Below are positions 8,401 to 15,262 of a DNA stretch of 25,482 nucleotides, in pieces. Position 1 is the stretch's first letter. Each line of letters begins with the position of its first letter. The notes under the pieces are model-generated. The model saw only the letters and a list, made by a program, of their open reading frames with translations. It made no database searches and had not been told where the DNA came from. Source of the DNA: Nitrospinaceae bacterium (GTDB lineage: Bacteria > Nitrospinota > Nitrospinia > Nitrospinales > VA-1); NCBI GenBank assembly GCA_029261675.1, contig JAJDBA010000344.1, positions 1-25,482 on the forward strand. The letters are read 5' to 3'. The translations under genes and the position numbers were made by a program.

Positions 8401-8628
8401 CATTCCTTCTACCCCATTGACTTGCTCTTCAATGGGGGCCGCAACTGTGCTTTCAAGGACTGTTGCACTGGCTCCTGGATAAGAGGCCGTGACCTGAACT
8501 GTTGGTGGTGATATTTGTGGATAAAGAGAAACGGGAAGCTGTGGGATAGAAACCAGCCCTGCAATGACAATCACGATAGAAATGACGAAAGCGAAGCGCG
8601 GTCTTTCTATAAAAAAGTGGCTGAACAT
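5494..8628 (-). CDS. RND-family efflux pump, HAE1 (AcrB/MexB-like) inner-membrane subunit
   Basis: A 1044-aa proton-driven drug/hydrophobe exporter, full length for the HAE1 family. The N-terminus FFIERPRFAFVISI begins TM1. The large periplasmic porter domain follows, with AAVNVQNRIS and the LPEEV..GV..KK signature. The proton-relay aspartates Asp409-Asp410 lie in TM4 (IGIVVDDAIVVVEN), and the TM10 lysine lies in GMASKNAILIVEF. The second half repeats the architecture. The C-terminal tail is hydrophilic. The start lies 2 nt beyond the adaptor gene stop, indicating tight coupling. The homologous trimer would contact the adaptor and outer-membrane protein encoded just upstream. Substrates cannot be predicted. 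Confidence 0.96.
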   Translation of the reverse strand: MFSHFFIERPRFAFVISIVIVIAGLVSIPQLPVSLYPQISPPTVQVTASYPGASATVLESTVAAPIEEQVNGVEGMIYMSSKSTDSGTYTLDITFEIGTDPDMAAVNVQNRISLATPQLPEEVTRSGVSVKKLSPEFLQIISFSSPNGTYDQLFLSNFITINIKDVLSRVPGVSSVVIFGALNYSMRIWLDPDRMVNLGITTNEVAQAIRDQNLQAAAGKVGQAPTLPDQQFQYTIQAKGRLSDASEFEDIIILANPDGSVVRMRDIARIELSSQTFETFSRLNGSPTVNFAIYQLPDANALEVTKKINETMALLSQQFPDDVKYGVPYDSTRFINNSLKELIETLFIALGLVIMVVYIFIQDWRATLIPAIAIPVSLIGTFAILMAMGYSINTLSLFALVLAIGIVVDDAIVVVENAQRHIDEGLSSKEATKQAMTEVFGPIIATTLVLLAVFVPVAFMAGISGQLYRQFAVTLSIAVTLSSINALTLSPALCSIFLRKSDGAPWFALRWFEAVFNLVSKTYLFFVEHMVKMFTVTVLLILLIGAGGYWVFKSSPTGFIPQEDQGVIFIDLQLPDGASLNRTDSVARQVEKMMKELPGVENIITLIGNGLISGVKPNSATIINVLKPWEERTTPELSSDALVGRIWGMMSQVPSARAIAFTPPPIRSLGNSSGFELQLQDMRGGEPKELSSAMRGFIFEANQTKELQNVYSTFSAEVPQVALEIDRLQAKALGIPVSEIFSSLQTQLGSLYVNDFNKFGRVYRVILQAEKEYRNDPDDIGRIYVKSSDGTMVPLRTLTKTSSILGAESLTRYNVYRSAKVNGTPAPEYSTGQAIAAVEKLAERVLPNGMSFEWSGMSYQEIKAGSQGAIIFILALTFVYLFLVAQYESWTIPWAVILTIPIALAGALMTTKYSGHILDIYAQIGLIMLVGMASKNAILIVEFAKAKREEGLSIIDAAIKAARLRFRAVMMTAISFILGVLPLVVATGAGANSRKSLGIIILGGMLASAIIGTLMAPSFYSLVQSLKEKLLGESTKPQPADSTN

Positions 8629-8630
8629 TG

Positions 8631-9824
8631 TTATTTTTTGCCTTTTTCTTTGGCTGGGGGGGAGCCAATTTGCACCATTAGCCCGGGGCGAACTTTTTGC
8701 AGTCCCTGGGTGATTATTAACTCGCCTACGTCAAGACCCTGTTGAACGACCCAATCAATCCCTTGTTTATCACCTACTTTGATTGACCTTTTATGAACTC
8801 TTTTGTCTGCATCCACAACTAAAACAAATTTTCCTTTTTGGTCTTCCTGGATGGCTATTTGAGGGACGACTCGCTGCAACGAGGTGTCGCTTCTTCGAAC
8901 TAGCACCTTTACAAATTGACCTGGCATTAATAAACGACGACTATGTTGTAAATTATTATTTACGGGAATGATATTTTTGCTGGCGTTCGGAAATATCGCG
9001 CGGATGGTAATGGTTCCCGTTTTTGGGTCTACCTCATGGCTGACAAAATCTTCAACTCCTTCGAAGGGATAAATCGTTCCATTCGACAATTGAATTTTGG
9101 GAATGAAGGCTCTTGCCTTGCCCTTTTTAATTTGATGCTGAAACTCGGTCAGAACAGCCGCCTCACTCACTGTAAATAAAACATAGATAGGGTCCAATTG
9201 CAGGATGGTTGCCAGAGTACCTGTATTGGATGTAACCAGATTGCCTACATCCACAGAAACACGTCCAATTCGGCCATCAATGGGAGAGCGGATTTCTGTG
9301 TAGTTCAAATTTAATTTAGCTTGATCGAGACTGGCCTTGGCTTGTAAAAGTTCTGCTTGGGCTTTTAACAAATCACTTTTGGATTTATCCAGATCGGTTT
9401 GCGATACCGCGCCTTTTCTCACGGATTTAAGTCTTTTTAAATAAGATTGGGCATTTGCCAAAACGGCATTGGCTTCAGCGACCTTGGCTTCGGATGATTG
9501 AACTTCGATTTTGTAAGGAGCCTGCTCTATGACGAATAATAGGTCACCTTTTTTTACATCCTCACCTTCTTTAAAATTTCTTTTTTCCAGATAACCTGTA
9601 ACGCGGGCTACCAGATTCACTGTATTCATTGCTGCAGTTCGTCCTACCAATTCGAAGGTCTTAATGACTCTTTTCTTGACAACAGGCGTAACCGTCACTA
9701 ACGGTGGTGGTGCTTTAGGCTGTGGTGCAGCTACTGTGGGTCTGTCTTCACAACCTGTAAAGAAAAATGAAATTATTAGAATGATTATTATGGAATGAGA
9801 TTTGTTCAAAGTTTCACTCTTCAA
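8631..9824 (-). CDS. RND periplasmic adaptor (HlyD/AcrA-type membrane fusion lipoprotein)
   Basis: A 397-aa periplasmic adaptor joining the RND pump to the outer-membrane channel. A hydrophobic signal ends in the lipobox FTGC (Cys25), followed by a Pro-rich linker. The lipoyl half LVARVTGYLEKRNFKEGEDVKKG (about 71-93), a coiled-coil hairpin (about 110-175), and the second lipoyl half LNYTEIRSPIDGRIGRVSVDVGN are clear, then beta-barrel and membrane-proximal domains. No ATG is available. The frame could start at TTG 9824 or at TTG 9809, the latter having a GAGTG-like ribosome site. The chosen start begins 5 nt after the outer-membrane gene stop, so translation may be coupled. Confidence 0.93.
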   Translation of the reverse strand: MKSETLNKSHSIIIILIISFFFTGCEDRPTVAAPQPKAPPPLVTVTPVVKKRVIKTFELVGRTAAMNTVNLVARVTGYLEKRNFKEGEDVKKGDLLFVIEQAPYKIEVQSSEAKVAEANAVLANAQSYLKRLKSVRKGAVSQTDLDKSKSDLLKAQAELLQAKASLDQAKLNLNYTEIRSPIDGRIGRVSVDVGNLVTSNTGTLATILQLDPIYVLFTVSEAAVLTEFQHQIKKGKARAFIPKIQLSNGTIYPFEGVEDFVSHEVDPKTGTITIRAIFPNASKNIIPVNNNLQHSRRLLMPGQFVKVLVRRSDTSLQRVVPQIAIQEDQKGKFVLVVDADKRVHKRSIKVGDKQGIDWVVQQGLDVGELIITQGLQKVRPGLMVQIGSPPAKEKGKK

Positions 9825-9829
9825 TAAAG

Positions 9830-11320
9830 TTAATAACGGGGTGCTTCGTTGAGGGTATCAGCCATCAAAGGCTTCCAACCTCCACCTAAAGATTTGTAAA
9901 GACGAATTAAGTTGGACACGACGGAACCTTCACTGCTTGCAAGCTGATCTTGAAATTGGGAAAGAGACCTCTCTGCTTCCAACACTCCCAAGAAATCAGA
10001 TAATCCAGCCGCGTATAACTCGCTAGCCAATTCAACCGCTCGATTGGCTGCCTGGGATGATTTTATAAGAGATTTCCGGCGAACCTGTTCTTGAGCGTAA
10101 TCGACCATAGCGTTTTCCACATCTTTGACGGCTGTCAAAACAGATAATTCGTATTGAATGAGGGATTGCTCTTGCTTTTCATCTTCAATTTTTATGTTTT
10201 GGCGAATGCGGCCTGCATTAAAAACAGGCCAAGTCACTTTAGGCCCAATTGAAAAAGCAGCGGCAGGACCTGTGAATAGGCTTGCTGCTGATAGTGATTC
10301 GAGCCCAACAGAACCAAATAAAGTTAGTTTAGGGTAAAGTTCCGCAGTAGCTACTCCAACACGTGCCGTTTGCGCGGCCAGTTCTCTCTCGGTTCGTCTG
10401 ATATCAGGCCTGCGTCTCAGTAAGTCTGCGGGGACACCAATAGCTACTTCAATAGGAAGAACGGGAACGGGTTTATAGTTGTCTAGTTCCTGCTTTAATG
10501 CCCCAGGAAATTCTCCGAGTAAAACAGCCAGCCCATTTTTTCCCTGTTCAATACCAATTTTCAGTGTCGGGATTTGTGATTTAGTATTTTCAAGGTTGTA
10601 ATTGGCTTGTTCCATCGTGAGAGAAGTGGTTAACCCTGATGCTAACCTGTCCTTCACAATTTGTAATGTATCTTCCTGAGACTTCAGATTTTTTTCTGCG
10701 GCTTTAAGTCTGGATTGAAAGGTGCGGATTTCTACATAATTCAACGCTGCTTCTGCAACCAAAGTCACTAATGTGTCATTCAGTTCTTCTTGCTTTGCCG
10801 CAACCGTTGCTTCTGCAGATTCTATGGAACGTTGAATTCCACCAAACAAATCCACTTCCCAACTAGCGTCGAATCCTGTGGAGTGAAGATTGTTTGCTTT
10901 TCCTGTTCCCGTTTCCTGACTACTTTGTTGTCGGGTTGTTGAAGCCGTGGCATCAATGGTTGGAAAACGACCTGCTTGGGCAATACCTCTACGGGCTCTT
11001 TCTTCTCGAATACGCGATTGAGCCAACTTGAGATCAAGATTACCCTTTACCGCCCGCTCAATTAATTTCGATAAGGTGGGGTCTTCCAGTGTTTGCCACC
11101 AATCACCGAGCATTTCCTGAGTAACCAATTTGACTGGAACAGGAGGAAGGGCAGGGTCTTCATTTTTGATATCGGGTGTTTTAATTTTTACAGCTTCCAG
11201 TTTGGTGTTGAAATTTTCTGGAACCTTTTTTTCTGGGGGGATGTAGTCGGGCCCGACGGTTGTGCAACTCCAGGAAGTTATTAGAAAAAAAACAGGTAAA
11301 ACTTTATGGATATAACTCAT
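9830..11320 (-). CDS. RND outer-membrane channel lipoprotein (NodT/OprM family)
   Basis: A 496-aa TolC-like outer-membrane factor. The signal peptide ends in a lipobox ending at Cys19 (TSWSC), typical of the NodT/OprM branch. The opening CTTVGPDYIPPEKKVP is the family hallmark. Two structural repeats follow, with ARRGIAQAGRFPTIDATAS, FDASWEVDLFGGIQRSIESA, then LRRRPDIRRTERELAAQTARVGVA and the second-repeat GPKVTWPVFNAGR. The ATG has a GAGGGAAGA ribosome site and lies 16 nt after the upstream response-regulator stop. Being first of the three pump genes is less common than adaptor-pump-channel order. Confidence 0.95.
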   Translation of the reverse strand: MSYIHKVLPVFFLITSWSCTTVGPDYIPPEKKVPENFNTKLEAVKIKTPDIKNEDPALPPVPVKLVTQEMLGDWWQTLEDPTLSKLIERAVKGNLDLKLAQSRIREERARRGIAQAGRFPTIDATASTTRQQSSQETGTGKANNLHSTGFDASWEVDLFGGIQRSIESAEATVAAKQEELNDTLVTLVAEAALNYVEIRTFQSRLKAAEKNLKSQEDTLQIVKDRLASGLTTSLTMEQANYNLENTKSQIPTLKIGIEQGKNGLAVLLGEFPGALKQELDNYKPVPVLPIEVAIGVPADLLRRRPDIRRTERELAAQTARVGVATAELYPKLTLFGSVGLESLSAASLFTGPAAAFSIGPKVTWPVFNAGRIRQNIKIEDEKQEQSLIQYELSVLTAVKDVENAMVDYAQEQVRRKSLIKSSQAANRAVELASELYAAGLSDFLGVLEAERSLSQFQDQLASSEGSVVSNLIRLYKSLGGGWKPLMADTLNEAPRY

Positions 11321-11336
11321 TCTTCCCTCGGACCTT

Positions 11337-11861
11337 CTAGTTTGCTGCTTTTAAGTTTTTGGTTAAACTTGTCAATGATTCTGATGCGCCTTCAAAATCA
11401 TGTGCCGATAATTTTTTCTCCAAGTCCTTAATCTTTAATTCGAAAATTGCATTTTGGTTTTTTAGGGTTTCTTGTGCATGTTTCAATTCAAGATGAATTT
11501 TTACCCGGCTCTTGACAATTGATACACTAAAAGGTTTGGTAATATAATCTACTGCACCTAGTTCCAAACCTTTAGCCTCACTCCTTGCATCGCTTTTGGA
11601 TGTTAAAAAAATTATTGGAATTTCTCTTGTGTTTTCTGAAGATTTTAGTTTTTGACAAACTTCGTAACCATCCATTTTAGGCATTACAATATCAAGCAGA
11701 ATGAGATCTGGAGGATCGAAGGACTCTGTAGCTTCCAAAGCCTCTTCACCACTCAAAGCTGTACTTATTCTATACTGTGATAAAGTATCTTTAAGTAGCA
11801 GAATATTTGCAGGAGTGTCATCAACAATCAGGATTTTCTTTGTAGTTATGTTCGTATCCAT
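11337..11861 (-). CDS. receiver-only response regulator with C-terminal helical tail
   Basis: A 174-aa CheY-like protein with no DNA-binding output. The phosphorylation site is intact: acidic pair Asp14-Asp15 (LIVDDTPAN), phospho-acceptor Asp57 (LILLDIVMP), Thr87 and Lys109 (YITKPF). Residues about 123-174 form a charged, coiled-coil-like tail rich in Lys, Glu and Leu instead of an effector domain. ATG 11861 was chosen over an in-frame TTG 15 nt upstream; neither has a strong ribosome site. The stop lies only 16 nt from the outer-membrane channel start, so this regulator appears to lead the efflux operon. The PAS histidine kinase at 12645-14330 is a possible cognate kinase (inference). Confidence 0.9.
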   Translation of the reverse strand: MDTNITTKKILIVDDTPANILLLKDTLSQYRISTALSGEEALEATESFDPPDLILLDIVMPKMDGYEVCQKLKSSENTREIPIIFLTSKSDARSEAKGLELGAVDYITKPFSVSIVKSRVKIHLELKHAQETLKNQNAIFELKIKDLEKKLSAHDFEGASESLTSLTKNLKAAN

Positions 11862-11990
11862 TTTTGATATGCCCAAGCGTAGTTTAGAGTTGATTGCTAA
11901 GTTCCACAGGTGGAGTATTTTACCACTTTCCTGATGATTATGTGAGTTGGTATTCGGTAAGATATTTCTCCAAATATAACTTATGGTATT

Positions 11991-12521
11991 TTACCTTTTG
12001 GAGTAAACAAGCTGAACCACGCCGTTTTTAGATATGTAGTGTTCCGAGAGGAGCCAACTTGCTGACAAAGGAGTTTTTCCTAACCATTGAATGCCTGTAC
12101 CAATGGTTTCTGGAATAATGGTTAAAATAATTTCATCGAGTAGGTTTTCTCTCACAAAAAGATTTGCGACTTCTCTACCACCAACAAGCCAAATACGGTT
12201 TTCCACAGAGGACTTAAGTGCTGCTACTTTTTCTTTCCAGTTTGATGAAACGGACTCAATACCCGACTCGTTAACTTGGAAATCCGTATTCTTACTTAAA
12301 ACGAGACCGGGCTTTCCCTGATAAGGATATTCCCCAAACCCCAAAACGGTATCGTAAGTTTTTCTTCCCATTACTACAGCTGAGACGGTTTGATAAAAGG
12401 GTTCATAATCGTAGGGGGTTTCTAAAGGTTTTGTATAATTACTTAGCCAGTCCAAAACCCCGTCTTCTCTGGCGAGAAAACCGTCTAAACTAACTGCTAC
12501 ATAATAACTTGTCTTTGCCAT
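11991..12521 (-). CDS. RibD-C/dihydrofolate-reductase-like family protein
   Basis: A 176-aa member of the RibD C-terminal/DHFR-fold group (YyaP/YwjB-like), NAD(P)H-binding reductases mostly of unknown substrate. The N-terminus YYVAVSLDGFLAREDGVLDWL is the family signature. It is followed by VVMGRKTYDTVLGFGEYPY, GLVLSKNT, the nucleotide-loop-like IWLVGGREVANLFV and LLDEIILTIIPETIGTG. ATG 12521 was chosen because AGGAGG lies 7 nt upstream; a longer frame reaching 12542 lacks support. It is located between a histidine kinase and the response regulator-efflux operon on the same strand. True folate reductase activity is unlikely on length and motif grounds. Confidence 0.85.
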   Translation of the reverse strand: MAKTSYYVAVSLDGFLAREDGVLDWLSNYTKPLETPYDYEPFYQTVSAVVMGRKTYDTVLGFGEYPYQGKPGLVLSKNTDFQVNESGIESVSSNWKEKVAALKSSVENRIWLVGGREVANLFVRENLLDEIILTIIPETIGTGIQWLGKTPLSASWLLSEHYISKNGVVQLVYSKR

Positions 12522-12644
12522 TTTAAGCCTCCTGTTATACAAACCTAATTCCTAATGAGTTGATAGTTTCTGCCTTTGGAATCTGAAACCTGTGAATGAT
12601 GCTGGTGGAATAATATGGACTGGTTTTTAGCGTTTTGTCAGTGG

Positions 12645-14330
12645 TCAGTAATTTTTTGTTTGTTTTATAGGGAACTTGATAATAAATGTTGTTCCTTTTT
12701 TAGGGGTACTTTTGACAGATATGCTTCCATTATGTCGGTCCACTATCTTTTTGCAAATCGTAAGGCCTAAACCCGTACCTTTGTATTCGGTTCTGTTATG
12801 AAGCCGCTGGAATGGCTCGAATATTCTATCAGCAAATTTTTCATCAAAACCAATTCCATTATCCTCAATAAATAATTCATAAAACCCATTTACATTGTCT
12901 CCTTTATAGATGTTGATAATAGGAGGAGTGTCTTCCTGCTTATATTTCATGGAGTTCGTTATAAGGTTAATAAAAAGTTGATCGATTTGGGTTTTATTTC
13001 CTTCTATTTCTGGAAGGTTTGAGAAATTTATTTTCCCTTTGGCCGACACAATAATATGACTCAAGTCTTCACAAATTTCTTTAAGTCGTTCTTGTAAGTC
13101 AATTTTCTCAAAGGATATTTGTTCTGCTGATATTGCTGAGAAATTGAGCATGTTTTCAATGAAATGACTCATTTGTTTTGCAGAGTTCTGCATGCGTTGA
13201 ATATAATCCTTGCTTTTTTCGTCTAAATTGACAGTGCTTTGTATTAATCGATCTCCAAAGAGACTTATTTTGCGTAGAGGGGCTTGTAAATCGTGGGATG
13301 CAATTGATGCAAAAGTTTCCAGTTCGCTTTCGGCTTTTTTTCGTTCAGTAATATCCGTTGAAATTCCACAGATACCATAAACAATACCTTTTGAGTTTCT
13401 CAGCGGGACTTTGATGGAAATGTATGTATGCATGCCATCCTCATGTGGAGCATTCTCTTCGCCCTCAAAAGGTTTTCCAGAATCCATTACGTTCCTGTCA
13501 TTTTTAATAAAATTATTAGCAATTTCCTTTGGAAATAAATCAAGATCGTTTTTCCCTTTAACTTCTTGGTTTTTTAAATTGAAAAGATCTTCATAGCGCT
13601 TATTTATGAGAAGATACTTGCCTTCGATGTCTTTCATATAAATTACTGATGTTGTGTTATTTGCAATGATATTTAGCTGGTTCTCGTTTTCTTCTCTTAA
13701 ACGGTTGCCACGTTTAATTTGGAAATAGAGAAAACAGCCAAAAGACAGACAAAAAACTAAGGTGAGAGTTCCTAAGGCATAAATCTTTGCTTTCTCTGAT
13801 CGGATCTCCTCTCTAATGAAAGCTTGTGCGAGATTAACTTCAGTTTGTTCATCTTTAATGAGTAATTGAAAGCTGGTATCCAGTTCGTCAATATTTACTT
13901 CATATTCCTGAAAGGTTTCTGGCGATACAGAACCCTTTTGATCGTACTCGTTAAATATTTTCCTAGCACTTTTTGATAACTGTTTTTTGTGAGAAATAAG
14001 TTGGTCGGTTAGTTCTTTCTCGCCTTCTGCTTCCATATTATTTAATGCATCAAAATCAGTAAACTGTTTTAAGCTAAAATCAAAATCGATCTCCCAAGCT
14101 AAATAATTTTGTTTTTCTATTTCCTTTCCAGACAATATATAAGCAAGGCTTTCCTCTATCGCGCCCATAGTTTTTGACCTGAGACTTTGAACCTTTCTCA
14201 ATGATTCGCTATGTTTCAGTCCAAATTCAACCAAGCGGTCATTTGTGGAGTTGGCCAAAAAAAAGGAGGTTGAAGCTATGGAGAGCCCTAATATTAAAAA
14301 TCCCATTAAAACTTTTATTTCGGTCTTCAT
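12645..14330 (-). CDS. membrane sensor histidine kinase with PAS domain
   Basis: A 561-aa kinase. TM1 spans about residues 7-26, then a helical extracytoplasmic sensor of about 155 residues resembling CHASE3/four-helix bundles, TM2 about 183-205, and a PAS domain about 212-330 (YMKDIEGKYLLINKRYEDLF) ending in DITERKKAE. HisKA has the phospho-acceptor His346 (ASHDLQAPLRK). The ATPase domain shows the N box around Asn459, DNGIGF (490-495) and GTGLGL (518-523). There is no attached receiver, so it must act on a separate response regulator; the receiver-only protein at 11337-11861 is nearest on this strand. The ligand is unknown. It is divergent from the trypsin-fold gene. Confidence 0.93.
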   Translation of the reverse strand: MKTEIKVLMGFLILGLSIASTSFFLANSTNDRLVEFGLKHSESLRKVQSLRSKTMGAIEESLAYILSGKEIEKQNYLAWEIDFDFSLKQFTDFDALNNMEAEGEKELTDQLISHKKQLSKSARKIFNEYDQKGSVSPETFQEYEVNIDELDTSFQLLIKDEQTEVNLAQAFIREEIRSEKAKIYALGTLTLVFCLSFGCFLYFQIKRGNRLREENENQLNIIANNTTSVIYMKDIEGKYLLINKRYEDLFNLKNQEVKGKNDLDLFPKEIANNFIKNDRNVMDSGKPFEGEENAPHEDGMHTYISIKVPLRNSKGIVYGICGISTDITERKKAESELETFASIASHDLQAPLRKISLFGDRLIQSTVNLDEKSKDYIQRMQNSAKQMSHFIENMLNFSAISAEQISFEKIDLQERLKEICEDLSHIIVSAKGKINFSNLPEIEGNKTQIDQLFINLITNSMKYKQEDTPPIINIYKGDNVNGFYELFIEDNGIGFDEKFADRIFEPFQRLHNRTEYKGTGLGLTICKKIVDRHNGSISVKSTPKKGTTFIIKFPIKQTKNY

Positions 14331-14386
14331 TATTGGTCTGGAATTGATAGGAATAGATTTATAAGACTGGTAGATGAAGGAACACC

Positions 14387-14415
14387 TTGCTTCGTTTTCA
14401 TTTTACAACTAGGAT
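14387..14415 (+). promoter_or_regulatory. weak candidate promoter for the trypsin-fold gene
   Basis: TTGCTT (14387-14392) and TAGGAT (14410-14415) are separated by 17 bp, and the start codon is 40 nt downstream. Matches to consensus are partial, so this is tentative. Confidence 0.22.
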
Positions 14416-14454
14416 TCATATTGTTTCAATATTATTGGCTTATTTGAGGTGGAA

Positions 14455-15129
14455 ATGCTTAAAGGAATAGGTGGGTTCTTTCTTCTTGGGGGTTTGTTGG
14501 TCATTCTGATGCTCAACACTCATTCGACACTTTTGGGCTCAGGATTCCTCATTGGAGATGGAGCGCATGTTTTCACATATCACAATCTTGTAAAAGAGGC
14601 GGAGGGTATAGCAGTAAAATTCCCCAATGAAGATGATATTGAAGCAGAGGTGGTGTTTCATGATCCCGCAAGTAATCTGGCGATCTTGAAGTTAAAAGAG
14701 ATGCCCAAAGTAAAGCGCCAACCCTTGGTGATTAGCCGAAATGGACTAGGCCCCAAAAGCGAGGCCGTTTTCACATTGGGATACCCGTGGACCAACACAT
14801 TTCAAGATCAACATATATTGTTAGAAGGATCGGCTGATATCACATCCATGTTGATCGATTTAAAAATGCCACTCGACCCGGTGTATAGTGGAAGTCCGTT
14901 ATTCAATGCTCAACGTGAAGTGACGGGAATGATATTGTTGGAGAATCATGCCAAAGCTGCGTTTCCTGTAAAGGGTTCGCATCATTTTGCTATCCCCTCA
15001 TCGTTGCTCGAAAAAGCCTTGAAGGCCGTTAAAATTGATATGCCCATTCACCAAACTGAAGATATATCGACTCGAGATGAATTTATTGTGAAATCCAGAA
15101 ATAATATTGTTCTAATTGAGGCAAGATAA
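14455..15129 (+). CDS. membrane-anchored trypsin-fold protein, probable inactive protease
   Basis: A 224-aa protein with one N-terminal membrane segment (about residues 6-21) followed by a trypsin-like beta-barrel domain of the HtrA/Trypsin_2 type. Recognisable landmarks are GSGFLIGDGAHVFTYHNLV, DPASNLAILKL, a GYPW loop and YSGSPLF. Relative to HtrA, the Ser position (Ser145) is kept, the catalytic Asp of the DLAVLK motif is Asn74, and the His slot is occupied by Asn44 with a His one residue earlier. No PDZ domain follows. ATG 14455 has a GAGGTG ribosome site; a GTG two codons upstream is the alternative. It is therefore likely a binding or scaffolding protein, but activity is not excluded. 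It lies 133 bp before selO on the same strand. Confidence 0.75.
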   Translation: MLKGIGGFFLLGGLLVILMLNTHSTLLGSGFLIGDGAHVFTYHNLVKEAEGIAVKFPNEDDIEAEVVFHDPASNLAILKLKEMPKVKRQPLVISRNGLGPKSEAVFTLGYPWTNTFQDQHILLEGSADITSMLIDLKMPLDPVYSGSPLFNAQREVTGMILLENHAKAAFPVKGSHHFAIPSSLLEKALKAVKIDMPIHQTEDISTRDEFIVKSRNNIVLIEAR

Positions 15130-15262
15130 ATGCAACCCGCAGATGAAGCTTGCATCTTATAAGAAGCTTTATTCATTTTCCTGTATCTGGGGCTGCTATT
15201 TAATGTTTCCAACGCCTCAGTTCCACGAAATATTTTCCACCACTCAAAAATAAAATGAACTC

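Noticed and set aside
5591..8745. Plus-strand frames inside the RND pump gene
   Set aside because: Shadow frames of a full-length, motif-complete pump gene on the other strand.
15145..15169. Repeated GAAGCTT as a terminator hairpin after the trypsin-fold gene
   Set aside because: Only a 6-bp self-complementary stem with an 11-13 nt loop and no solid T tract.
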